Shown: positions 1 through 7,050, counted from the stretch's first letter. The stretch is DNA of 9,588 nucleotides from Planktomarina sp. (GCA_016780825.1 JADHLF010000060.1:1-9588), one strand, 5' to 3'. Notes: a model not told the origin generated them from the letters alone. A program made the numbers and translations.

Positions 1-885
1 TTTACCTGAGAGAGCGTTGCCCGCAATCGCTGCAAGCAACACCATTCCGCCGATCAGCGTGTTCGCACTCGCGGTTTCGCCGAGAAATAGCCAAACCCAA
101 AATGGACCTAACAGGACTTCTGCCAGGGACAATAGAGCCAGCTCTGCGGCGGGGAGGCTGCGAGACCCTAAAGTATATAGGATGAGGCCTGCCCCGACTT
201 GAAATACCCCCATGCCCATGGAGATCACGCCGTCGTTCGGGCTGAGAATGAGTGGGAGTTTAAGGCTGAGGCAGATGCCAACGGTAATTATGATCGCAAA
301 GAGGCCTGACAAAAACACCGCGGGCAGCATTTCGCCCGTGCGACCCCAGCGCAATGCGACCGTAAAAACAGCGAATCCAAATGCCGACCCAAGAGCCGCG
401 ATACTGCCCTTCATCGCGACGCTGCCAGACTTGTCTGCAACCATGACCGCAATCCCGGCAATCGCTACGGCAATCGCGATCCAGGTTGCCAGGCGTACGC
501 GTTCACGAAGCGCTACCCACCCCAGCACGGCTGCCATAAACGGAGCTGTTGCAAATAAGAGCATGGCATTTGCGACCGAGGTGTTCTGGATTGAGTATAT
601 GCCACCAGAATAGGCTGCCACCAATGAAAGTCCAGCAATGACGACCGGATAGCCAATGCGCCTGATTTGAGAAAAAGGGCTTTCCCCTGACCGAATTCTA
701 ATAAGCAGATATAGAAACAGTGACATGCTGATCGACCGATAAAGCAGGATTTGCCACACAAAGGCATCTTCGATCATGCGAATCCCGAGCCCGACGGTCG
801 ACCACAGAATTCCTGCAGTAAAAACGAAAAATATGCCATATTTGTGAGCATCTGCGTTAAACGGGGAGGTGGATGCGATTGTCAT
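1..885 (-). CDS. EamA/DMT-family membrane transporter (3' end cut by window edge)
   Basis: This is a drug/metabolite transporter superfamily protein of the inner membrane; its substrate cannot be read from the sequence. The open frame runs without a stop from ATG at 885 to the window edge, giving 295 residues. EamA proteins are usually 280-310 residues, so only a few C-terminal residues are missing. About ten hydrophobic segments are visible, near residues 16-38, 44-62, 76-98, 105-125, 132-149, 159-177, 185-207, 219-240, 248-269 and 275-293. They form two EamA repeats, roughly 16-149 and 159-293. Each repeat has the typical short basic or acidic link after a helix (ALRERVR near 125-131; LFLGE near 267-270, preceded by the conserved AEVLLGPF). 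ATG 885 is the only ATG possible, because an in-frame TGA lies upstream at 912-910; no strong Shine-Dalgarno is seen. The gene is divergent from ugd across a 356-bp gap, so a link to the polysaccharide genes is not shown. Confidence 0.9.
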   Translation of the reverse strand, partial: MTIASTSPFNADAHKYGIFFVFTAGILWSTVGLGIRMIEDAFVWQILLYRSISMSLFLYLLIRIRSGESPFSQIRRIGYPVVIAGLSLVAAYSGGIYSIQNTSVANAMLLFATAPFMAAVLGWVALRERVRLATWIAIAVAIAGIAVMVADKSGSVAMKGSIAALGSAFGFAVFTVALRWGRTGEMLPAVFLSGLFAIIITVGICLSLKLPLILSPNDGVISMGMGVFQVGAGLILYTLGSRSLPAAELALLSLAEVLLGPFWVWLFLGETASANTLIGGMVLLAAIAGNALSGK

Positions 886-919
886 TCGGGGCCGATCAAA
901 AATGTGATTTCAGACCAGG

Positions 920-1066
920 TTAGTTTCCTATCCGGAGTTTTGTTCCGTCAAATGCGACACCGAAAGCGCCATTGGGGGCGGTTCTGCGCAAAACGGTGTG
1001 GTTCAGAGCGATAATTTCCGGGGATTGATCGTTCTCCTCCGGCGGGAAAAGGCTGCAGATCTGCAT
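920..1066 (-). CDS. possible small ORF or gene remnant, not recognised
   Basis: A 48-codon minus-strand frame starts at ATG 1066 and stops with TAA at 922-920, 34 bp before the transporter start. The frame is open further upstream to a TTG at 1135. The predicted peptide starts MQICSLFPPEEND and ends GTKLRIGN, with no membrane segment or motif that I recognise. In its favour, the codon third positions are fairly GC-rich, like the real genes here, and it has the same orientation as the following gene. Against it, no Shine-Dalgarno precedes the ATG and the length is within chance. It could be a small protein upstream of the transporter, the tail of a decayed gene, or noise. Confidence 0.2.
   Translation of the reverse strand: MQICSLFPPEENDQSPEIIALNHTVLRRTAPNGAFGVAFDGTKLRIGN
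1054..1065. promoter_or_regulatory. 12-bp perfect palindrome TGCAGATCTGCA
   Basis: The sequence TGCAGATCTGCA is identical to its reverse complement. Its half-site GCAGAT recurs in the same intergenic region at 1147-1152 and in the dyad at 1190-1207. It may be a protein-binding site for regulation of ugd or the divergent transporter. This is an inference only: it also falls at the start of the doubtful small ORF, and GCAGAT is a fairly common hexamer in this window. Confidence 0.3.
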
Positions 1067-1124
1067 CGCCGAGATGTGGAGGGTTCTCTGTCTCGGGATA
1101 AATTTTTTCGATAAGGGCTGTACA

Positions 1125-1145
1125 TTTTTCGGCAAATCCGAAAAA
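1125..1145. promoter_or_regulatory. 21-bp dyad TTTTTCGG-N5-CCGAAAAA, possible operator
   Basis: A perfect 8+8 bp inverted repeat (arms 1125-1132 and 1138-1145, spacer CAAAT) lies about 100 bp upstream of the ugd start, in the most AT-rich part of the gap. The T-run precedes the stem on either strand instead of following it, so it is not an intrinsic terminator; a dimeric regulator site is more likely. I do not recognise the cognate regulator. Confidence 0.4.
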
Positions 1146-1170
1146 AGCAGATAGTTTTGATAGATTTATT

Positions 1171-1207
1171 AACAGGCGCCGCTGTTGGGGCAGATCATTT
1201 TATCTGC
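1171..1207. promoter_or_regulatory. two short inverted repeats in the ugd leader
   Basis: AACAG (1171-1175) pairs with CTGTT (1182-1186) around a six-base GCGCCG spacer. Immediately after, GCAGAT (1190-1195) pairs with ATCTGC (1202-1207) around CATTTT. Both lie within 75 bp of the TTG start of ugd. They could be operator half-sites or small hairpins in the mRNA leader. The stems are short (5 and 6 bp), so chance is not excluded. Confidence 0.3.
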
Positions 1208-1230
1208 GGTGTAGATATGGCGCGCGTCTT

Positions 1231-1235
1231 AGGAG
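1231..1235 (+). promoter_or_regulatory. ribosome binding site of ugd (AGGAG)
   Basis: A strong AGGAG lies six bases before TTG 1242. It fixes this TTG as the start, giving a protein that begins directly with the Rossmann strand MRIVVAGLGYVG as expected for the family. Confidence 0.8.
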
Positions 1236-1241
1236 TTTTGA

Positions 1242-2408
1242 TTGAGAATTGTCGTTGCCGGGCTGGGCTATGTTGGATTGACCAACGCGGTCCTACTTGC
1301 CCAAAATAATAAAGTTATTGCCGTGGATATAGATGCAGCTCGGGTGGATTTGGTCAATGCGCGCCAGTCGCCAATTGCCGATCCCGAGTTGGAAGAATTT
1401 CTCAGGCATCACGAATTGGACCTGAAGGCCACTGTGGATGCGCCGCGTGCCTATCGCGATGCGGACTATGTGATCGTGGCCACGCCCACCAATTATGATC
1501 TGCTCACACATTTTTTTGACACCTCCTCTGTGGAATCGGTGATTGAGCAGGTGATCGCGATAAACCCCTCCGCGGTCATTGTAATCAAATCAACTATTCC
1601 CGTGGGGTTTGTGGATCAAGCGCGCGCAAAATTTGCCACGGATAATATTATTTTTTCGCCGGAGTTCTTGCGCGAAGGCCGGGCTCTTTATGACAATCTA
1701 CACCCCTCCCGGATTATTGTCGGTGAAAGATCAGAGCGGGCTAAGGTATTTGCCAATTTGCTTTTGCAAGGGGCGCAAAAGCAGGATGTGCCCTTGCTCT
1801 TCACTGATACGCAAGAGGCGGAAGCGATCAAACTCTTTGCCAATAGCTATCTTGCCATGCGGGTTGGGTTTTTTAATGAGCTCGACAGCTATGCCATGGC
1901 GCGCAATCTACAGACACGTCAGATCATTGATGGCGTTTGCCTCGATCCGCGTATTGCTTCTCATTACAACAACCCGTCTTTTGGCTATGGCGGGTATTGC
2001 TTGCCCAAGGACAGCAAGCAATTGTCCGCCAATTTTGCCCAAGTGCCGCAAAATCTCATTCAGGCCATTGTAGATGCGAATGACACGCGTAAGGCGTTTT
2101 TGGCCGAGAGGATTTTGGCGCGCGGGCCCAAAACGGTCGGGGTGTTCCGCTTGGTGATGAAGTCAGGCTCTGACAATTACCGCGAGGCGGCGATCCAAGG
2201 GATCATGGATCGATTGAAGGCGCGGGGGGTTGAGGTGATCATTCACGAACCAACGCTTTCCGATCGGCGGTTTGACGGCGCAAGGGTGGAGCCTGATTTG
2301 GCGACCTTTAAGGCTCAATCAGATGTCATATTGGCAAATAGAGCCGATGCCGCCCTGGCTGATGTTGAGCATAAACTGTTCACCCGCGATGTTTACGGCA
2401 TTGATTGA
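1242..2408 (+). CDS. ugd: UDP-glucose 6-dehydrogenase
   Basis: This cytoplasmic enzyme oxidises UDP-glucose to UDP-glucuronate with two NAD+, supplying an acidic sugar precursor for capsule, exopolysaccharide or LPS. The 388-residue length equals that of the short bacterial Ugd class. The N-terminal Rossmann fold shows GLGYVG at residues 7-12 and the acidic strand end AVDID at 27-31. The middle domain has SPEFLREG at 139-146, and Lys197 and Asn201 in the helix IKLFANSYLA. The catalytic cysteine is Cys253 in GYGGYCLPKDSKQL. The Lys-to-Cys spacing of 56 residues is the family spacing as I recall it from streptococcal Ugd (Lys204/Cys260). The C-terminal UDP-binding domain is complete. The start is TTG with AGGAG six bases upstream. 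It is followed 135 bp later, on the same strand, by neuA, with no obvious terminator between, so cotranscription is plausible. GDP-mannose dehydrogenase is a related alternative, but the length and motifs fit Ugd. Confidence 0.96.
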   Translation: MRIVVAGLGYVGLTNAVLLAQNNKVIAVDIDAARVDLVNARQSPIADPELEEFLRHHELDLKATVDAPRAYRDADYVIVATPTNYDLLTHFFDTSSVESVIEQVIAINPSAVIVIKSTIPVGFVDQARAKFATDNIIFSPEFLREGRALYDNLHPSRIIVGERSERAKVFANLLLQGAQKQDVPLLFTDTQEAEAIKLFANSYLAMRVGFFNELDSYAMARNLQTRQIIDGVCLDPRIASHYNNPSFGYGGYCLPKDSKQLSANFAQVPQNLIQAIVDANDTRKAFLAERILARGPKTVGVFRLVMKSGSDNYREAAIQGIMDRLKARGVEVIIHEPTLSDRRFDGARVEPDLATFKAQSDVILANRADAALADVEHKLFTRDVYGID

Positions 2409-2543
2409 CGGGGCGCGGCGTGACGACTTTGGTCTAAGTGGTCTCTGGCCTCGCCGCGCGATGGGCTCTATAGAAAACCAAAGAGCTAGTGCCGATGGTT
2501 TCGGCGGCGGGCGGATGCTGAGAACAAAAAAGGTAGGGCTAAG

Positions 2544-3248
2544 ATGATCGTCGGACATATTGGAGCGCGCAAAGGCAGTAAGGGCGTGCCAGGTAAAAAT
2601 TTCCGCATGCTTCAGGGCAAGCCGTTGATCGATTGGTCGCTGGATCAATTGCTGAACAACCGCCGTATTGATGCGGTGGTTGTCTCAACCGATGATGAGC
2701 AGATTTACCACCACGCCCGCGCCAAAAACACGGTGGATATCGGCCTGCGTCCCGCAGAGCTTTGCACAGATACGGCGGCAAAATGGCCAGTCTGGCAGCA
2801 TTCACTTGCGGCGGTTGAAGCGAAAATTGGCGAAGTTTCAATATTTGTTGACCTTGATTGCACCGCCCCCCTGCGCTGGGACAGTGATGTGGATGCGGCT
2901 TTGGATCAATTCATTGCGCAACGCCCGGATATGTTAATGTCTTGCTGTACAGCGCGCAAAAACCCTTATTTCAATCTCCTAGAGACCGACCCAGAAGGCC
3001 GTTTGCATGTGAGCAAGCCCTTGGGACATCTCGTGGTCGCGCGCCAAAAGGCGCCGGTGGTCTATGAACACGCGGGCGGCACCTATGTCTTGAATCCTGC
3101 CTATTTGAAATCGGCGTCGTCATTGTTTGAGGGGCGCGTTCTGCCCTATATCATGCCCCCTGAGCGCTGCGCAGATATTGACAGCGAGCTCGATTTTAAG
3201 ATCGTCTCCTTGCTGATGGCAGAGCAAGAGGCCAGCGCAAATCGCTGA
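2544..3248 (+). CDS. neuA: CMP-nonulosonate (acylneuraminate) cytidylyltransferase
   Basis: This cytoplasmic enzyme activates a nonulosonic acid (sialic, legionaminic or similar) with CTP to its CMP ester, the donor for glycosyl transfer. The 234-residue length fits the single-domain NeuA/LegF/PseF class. The CTP-binding signature ARKGSKGVPGKN is at residues 8-19. Next come VVVSTDDEQI at 45-54, the strand end DLDCTAPLR at 103-111, and AGGTYVLN near 177-184. The metal-binding DIDSELDF at 211-218 supplies Asp211 and Asp213, corresponding to the two aspartates of meningococcal NeuA. KdsB (CMP-Kdo synthetase) is less likely, because the N-terminal signature is of the NeuA type. The start ATG has AGGG at 2535-2538 five bases before it. 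Its pathway partners neuB and neuC are on the opposite strand in a convergent cluster, so the pathway is split over two transcripts. The exact acid cannot be told from this gene alone. Confidence 0.92.
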   Translation: MIVGHIGARKGSKGVPGKNFRMLQGKPLIDWSLDQLLNNRRIDAVVVSTDDEQIYHHARAKNTVDIGLRPAELCTDTAAKWPVWQHSLAAVEAKIGEVSIFVDLDCTAPLRWDSDVDAALDQFIAQRPDMLMSCCTARKNPYFNLLETDPEGRLHVSKPLGHLVVARQKAPVVYEHAGGTYVLNPAYLKSASSLFEGRVLPYIMPPERCADIDSELDFKIVSLLMAEQEASANR

Positions 3249-3269
3249 TCGGGATATTCTGGCACAGAC

Positions 3270-4577
3270 TCAACTGCTCAAAAAAGATGTGATGGCCGCA
3301 AGCGTTTTGGCGGTTGATCCGCTATATGTGGTTAGAAAATCTGTCTTCATTTTCTCGTTTGGAGGGGCAGCTGGACTATGGGTCAGGCGGTGCGCAAGCC
3401 CGGAAAAATCCAGTTTTTCACAAAGCCCCGCGGCAATGGCTTCGCGGGCTGGAAACTCAATGGTGCTGTCATTGGGCCCGATGATGACAGGTTTTTTCAG
3501 GCAGATGGGTTCGCAGATATTATGCGAGCCTTTCGGGCAAAACCCGCCGCCCACGACGGCCAAGTCACAAAGCTCTAGGTAAAAATACATCTCGCCCAGA
3601 CTGTCACCCAAAATAATATCGAGCGGGGCATCGGTGGCCGGCGGCCGCAAGGAGAGCTGAGCATCCAACATTGTGCTGCGGCGCTCAAAGACAAATCCTC
3701 CAGCCTTGATCATTTCGGCGACCGCCTCAAAGCGATCCGGCGCCCTGGGCACATAGACGAAAAGTGGCGGCGCGGTATTTTGCGCGCGGCAATAGGTTTG
3801 GACCTCAGAAATCACGCCCAGAAATCCTTTATCCTCACCCTCTACAACACTGGCGAGGGTGACAATCGGTCGGTCGCCAAATGCACTTTGGCGCAGAGCG
3901 CGGGCGGCGGTGAGATGTGCCATTGGAATGGGCTGTTCAAAGCGCATCTCGCCGGTAATGGCGATTTTCTCGACACCCAATTGCGCAAAACGCTCGGCCT
4001 GGAGTTGAGATTTGACCATAACCCCGGCAAAGCCAGAGACGATTTTCGCACGAGAAAACAATCGCCCTTGATCGCGGGCGAGACTTTTGCTGGGGTATTG
4101 TCCGTTGCACAAAAAGAGCGGCACGCCGTGTTTTCGGCAACTCATGATCATGCCTGGCCAAAATTCCACTTCCATGACCAAACCATAGGCCGGCGCAAAT
4201 GCCCTGAAAAATCGCCGATAGGCGGCATCTGTATCAAAGGGCACATAGCAGGGCAGCAGACGCGCTGCGGCCACTGCATCTGGAAACAACCGCTGGATTT
4301 CACTGCGCCCGGCTGGGGTGAAATGCGTGGTGACCAGCGGCAGATCGCCTTGCAAAAGCTCGGCAATCAAGGGCGCCGCAGAGCGCACCTCGCCCAAAGA
4401 CACCGCATGAATCCAAATATGGCTCTGCTGGCGCCTGCGATGAAACCCAAATCTCTCGGTCAGATGTTTAATATAGGCGGGCTCGCGTCGACTGCGTCGG
4501 TAAAGATATAGCAAAATCACAGGTGTGAGGAGCCACCACATCAGCCGGTAGAGCGTGAGGATCACGCGCAAGTTCAT
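3270..4577 (-). CDS. waaA: Kdo-transferase (WaaA/KdtA) family glycosyltransferase, copy 1 (distal)
   Basis: WaaA enzymes sit on the cytoplasmic face of the inner membrane and transfer Kdo from CMP-Kdo to lipid A precursors. The 435 residues (E. coli WaaA is 425) show the whole family layout. An N-terminal membrane anchor lies near residues 10-26 and is followed by an Arg-rich stretch. Next comes WIHAVSLGE at 55-63, whose Glu63 aligns with the proposed catalytic base. EVEFWPG follows at 136-142. The CMP-binding half has PRAPDRF at 277-283, GDSLGEM at 324-330 and GGGFCPKGSHN at 343-353 with Glu356. Several positions depart from the usual family pattern as I know it: GSHN replaces GGHN, and NGQYPSKS near 158-165 replaces the usual NARLS-type segment. 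It lies 31 bp after copy 2, on the same strand, so it is probably cotranscribed with neuB and neuC. The start is uncertain: ATG 4577 was chosen, but GTG 4592 is also open. It may be the housekeeping enzyme or a transferase for another 2-keto sugar acid. Confidence 0.88.
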   Translation of the reverse strand: MNLRVILTLYRLMWWLLTPVILLYLYRRSRREPAYIKHLTERFGFHRRRQQSHIWIHAVSLGEVRSAAPLIAELLQGDLPLVTTHFTPAGRSEIQRLFPDAVAAARLLPCYVPFDTDAAYRRFFRAFAPAYGLVMEVEFWPGMIMSCRKHGVPLFLCNGQYPSKSLARDQGRLFSRAKIVSGFAGVMVKSQLQAERFAQLGVEKIAITGEMRFEQPIPMAHLTAARALRQSAFGDRPIVTLASVVEGEDKGFLGVISEVQTYCRAQNTAPPLFVYVPRAPDRFEAVAEMIKAGGFVFERRSTMLDAQLSLRPPATDAPLDIILGDSLGEMYFYLELCDLAVVGGGFCPKGSHNICEPICLKKPVIIGPNDSTIEFPAREAIAAGLCEKLDFSGLAHRLTHSPAAPPNEKMKTDFLTTYSGSTAKTLAAITSFLSS

Positions 4578-4608
4578 GGGTATTTTCTGCACGATTACGT
4601 CACTCGCT

Positions 4609-5880
4609 TTAAGGTCTGACCCGGTCGAGCAGCTGACCTGTCAATTCGTCCAGCTTTGCTCGGTATTTTGTTTGTAAGCGCTCAAACCCTGCAAGTCCAC
4701 GGGCCGGGGGGGGCTGCAACGCGGCATAGAGGTCTTCAGGCCCTGCGGTTTCGATGGCCGCTTGCGCGGCCTTGAGGGCGGCATAATCGGCCGTGAAATT
4801 GGCCACTCGAGGGCCATGTATGACAGAGCATCCCAAGTGCAGAGCCTCCCAAGGATTGTGCCCCTCAACCGCGCAAAAACTGCCTCCAATCAACGCGTGA
4901 TCGCTACAGGCATACCAAAGCCCCATTTCAGAAAACGTATCGGCGAGATAGACTTGCGTCTGAGTATCTGGGGCTTCGCCCTGGCTGCGTTGCGCATGAC
5001 GCAGGCCTGAAAGCTTGGCCAAGATGTCTTCGCGGCGGTCTGGAAATCGCGGTGCAAGGATGAGTAAATGCGAGCTGCCTTGCTCCACAAGCTGCCTTTG
5101 CACCTGCAAGGCAATATCCTCATCGGCCGCATGGCAAGAGGCGGCAAGCCAAATCGGCCGCGGGCCGATCTGTTCCAAAAATGCCTGGCGTGCTGCGCAA
5201 TTATAGGCCAGCGGCGGGCAATGAGGTTTTAGGGAGCCGCCGATTTGGATGTCCTGCCTTTGCGACAGTTCGGCCACGGCAGCGGCGCTCTGCGCGTCTT
5301 GAGCCGAGATCAGATCAAATGTCTGATAGAGGGCACGAAACAAGACCCGAGCCATGCGCTTGCGCTGAAAAGAGGCGGGTGCCATGCGCAGATTGATCAG
5401 CGCTTGCGGGATGCCGTGCCGGGCGGTTTGGGCCACAAGACCGGGCCAGATGTCTTGTTCCGACCACAGCGCAAGATTTGGGCGCCAATGGTCCAAAAAT
5501 CGGCGATTGCAGAGCGGCGTGTCTAGGGGCAGAAACTGGTGCTGGGTTCGAGGCGGAAGATGTTTCTCAAAAGTTTCTGCTGAGGCCAAAGTGGAGGAGG
5601 TGACCAAAAAATGCAGCTCTGGCCGGGCCGCATGAAGCGCCGCGATCAGGCCACGCAGGGCCATGACCTCGCCCAGTCCCACGGCGTTGATCCAGATTAA
5701 CTGGCCTTCGGGCCGCATCTGGCCGGCATGGCCGAGTTTTTCGCGCCACCGCTTTGGGTGTTCTTTGCCGCTGTTTTGTCGGCGTTTAAGATGCCAAGGC
5801 AGAATAGGGGTGAGGGAGGCGGTGGCCGCTTGGTAAATTGCCAAGCTGATCCGGCCGGCGAGATTAGGACGCAATGTCAT
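4609..5880 (-). CDS. waaA: Kdo-transferase (WaaA/KdtA) family glycosyltransferase, copy 2
   Basis: This is a second WaaA-family protein, 423 residues from ATG 5880. It has a hydrophobic N-terminal stretch near 11-28, then WINAVGLGE at 63-71 with Glu71 in the catalytic-base position; the usual His and Ser of this motif are Asn and Gly here. EQDIWPG follows at 141-147. The CMP-binding half has APRFPDR at 276-282, ADTFSEM at 313-319 and GGSFCAVEGHN at 332-342 with Glu345. Similarity to copy 1 is clear in layout but low in sequence, so this is an old duplication or two separately acquired paralogs, not a recent tandem copy. ATG 5880 overlaps the end of neuC by 17 bp, which suggests translational coupling; an in-frame ATG at 5916 would give 12 more residues and a longer overlap and is less likely. 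The substrate could be CMP-Kdo or, by context, the CMP-nonulosonate made by the neighbouring genes; the sequence alone does not decide. Confidence 0.88.
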   Translation of the reverse strand: MTLRPNLAGRISLAIYQAATASLTPILPWHLKRRQNSGKEHPKRWREKLGHAGQMRPEGQLIWINAVGLGEVMALRGLIAALHAARPELHFLVTSSTLASAETFEKHLPPRTQHQFLPLDTPLCNRRFLDHWRPNLALWSEQDIWPGLVAQTARHGIPQALINLRMAPASFQRKRMARVLFRALYQTFDLISAQDAQSAAAVAELSQRQDIQIGGSLKPHCPPLAYNCAARQAFLEQIGPRPIWLAASCHAADEDIALQVQRQLVEQGSSHLLILAPRFPDRREDILAKLSGLRHAQRSQGEAPDTQTQVYLADTFSEMGLWYACSDHALIGGSFCAVEGHNPWEALHLGCSVIHGPRVANFTADYAALKAAQAAIETAGPEDLYAALQPPPARGLAGFERLQTKYRAKLDELTGQLLDRVRP

Positions 5881-7003
5881 GAAATTGTTTTTGCATGGAT
5901 CTTTGCCAAAACGCATCAGTGTTCAATAAGGCGATGAAATGCGCGGTTGCATTGCCATCGCCAAATTCAGCGCCGCGGGCGAAGCGTTTGTGCCAATTGG
6001 TTTCAATAAACCGCAAGATCCCCTGCATGTCTGAGGCGGGGAGCTTGGAGATGGATGGACCGAAGGCCCGATCCGTTTGCCGCGTGCCCACGTCCAAAGA
6101 GGCCACCCCCAAAAACGGTGCCTCGCGCACCCCCGCAGAAGAGTTGCCAACCAGACATCCGGCATTGCGCAAAAGTTCGGAGAACCGGCCAAAGCGCATT
6201 GAGGGGATAATTTGGAACTGTGATTTTGGGAGGGTTTCAAGGACTTGTAGGATGCCTTCTGAGCCGGGATCATTATTTGGTTTGATCACGACGAAATATT
6301 TGCCGCTGGCTTGCAGGGCTGCACAGAGGTCCCGCGCCTGTTGGCCCATGGTGGCAGCTTCGGATGTGACGGGATGCAAAATGCAAATGCCATAATCGGG
6401 CGTCTGGATCTCGTAATGGTTCAAGACATCTTCTAAGGCAAAGCCAGAGGGTTGGCCGTGAATATCCAGCTCAGGCGAGCCGATCACATGAATAGAGCTG
6501 GCATCCTCCCCCAAGGCCTGCACGCGGCGGGCTGCGGTTTGCGAGCTGACAAAGTGACAATAGGCCAGTTTGGAATTGCAGTGGCGCAGAATTTCATCAA
6601 TGGTTCCAGAAACTTCACCACCTTCGATATGGGCGCATTTCACATAGTTTGTCGCGCAAACCAGCGCGCAGGCGAGCGCCTCCACGCGATCTCCATGCAC
6701 CAGCACGAGATCCGGCTTGTCTTCCAAAATAAAGTCAGAAAATCCGAGCATGGTCTTCGCGAGGATCACGTCTTGGGGATCGCCAGGCCGTTGGTTGACA
6801 AATTCATGGACTGAGGCGCCCGCAAGGCGGTTCACTTCGATTTTGGTGAGACCATAGCTTTCCAGCATATGCATGCCGGTGACGAAAAAAGAGACTGAAA
6901 ACCCATCCGCAATCGCGGCTTTGGCCAGCGGTTCGATTTTTCCGAAATCGGCCCGTGTTCCGGTGACAAAGAGAAGGCGCTGTTTTTGGATCATAAGGCT
7001 CAT
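5864..7003 (-). CDS. neuC: UDP-N-acetylglucosamine 2-epimerase (hydrolysing), NeuC/LegG type
   Basis: This cytoplasmic enzyme removes UDP from UDP-GlcNAc (or a UDP-diacetamido sugar in the LegG branch) while inverting C2, yielding ManNAc or its analogue for NeuB. From ATG 7003 it has 379 residues, usual for the family. It shows GTRADFGK at 15-22, HGDR at 103-106, HIEGGEVSGTIDE at 125-137, KPNNDPGSEG at 241-250 and GNSSAG at 286-291. Asp105, Glu127 and Asp136 have the same spacing (22 and 9) as the catalytic Asp100, Glu122 and Asp131 I recall from meningococcal SiaA, which favours the hydrolysing reaction over the non-hydrolysing WecB type. Starts at 7033, 7003 and 6994 are all in frame. ATG 7003 was chosen because it has a weak AGAG just upstream and gives the family-typical short N-terminus. 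neuB ends 47 bp upstream, and the 3' end overlaps the next gene by 17 bp, so this is one operon. Confidence 0.94.
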   Translation of the reverse strand: MSLMIQKQRLLFVTGTRADFGKIEPLAKAAIADGFSVSFFVTGMHMLESYGLTKIEVNRLAGASVHEFVNQRPGDPQDVILAKTMLGFSDFILEDKPDLVLVHGDRVEALACALVCATNYVKCAHIEGGEVSGTIDEILRHCNSKLAYCHFVSSQTAARRVQALGEDASSIHVIGSPELDIHGQPSGFALEDVLNHYEIQTPDYGICILHPVTSEAATMGQQARDLCAALQASGKYFVVIKPNNDPGSEGILQVLETLPKSQFQIIPSMRFGRFSELLRNAGCLVGNSSAGVREAPFLGVASLDVGTRQTDRAFGPSISKLPASDMQGILRFIETNWHKRFARGAEFGDGNATAHFIALLNTDAFWQRSMQKQFHDIAS

Positions 7004-7050
7004 TACTCTAAATCGCGCGACCGTAAAAGGCATGCGGCATGGGCGCGGGG

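Larger units (their letters stand above)
886..1241. promoter_or_regulatory. divergent intergenic region between the DMT gene and ugd
   Basis: These 356 bp separate two divergently read genes and must carry the promoters of both. The half nearer ugd is AT-rich (about 1097-1172) and holds several perfect dyads, listed separately. I could not fix a convincing -35/-10 pair for either direction. The half nearer the transporter holds a doubtful minus-strand ORF. No tRNA, repeat array or intrinsic terminator is visible. Confidence 0.55.

Noticed and set aside
212..767. Plus- and minus-strand ORFs within 17-767
   Set aside because: They are shadows of the EamA transporter, whose true minus-strand frame is open from 885 to the window edge and has ten membrane segments.
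1609..2073. 154-codon plus-strand ORF inside ugd
   Set aside because: It is in a different frame of ugd, and the ugd frame carries all catalytic residues through this stretch.
3249..3269. Possible bidirectional terminator between convergent neuA and WaaA copy 1
   Set aside because: Only 21 bp separate the stop codons, and I found no stem followed by a T-run on either strand.
3780..4511. Long plus-strand ORF (243 codons) opposite WaaA copy 1
   Set aside because: It lies wholly antisense to a gene with clear family motifs, and its translation has no domain or membrane pattern; it is an open shadow frame.
5895..6395. 166-codon plus-strand ORF opposite neuC
   Set aside because: It is antisense to the well-supported neuC, with no recognisable product.
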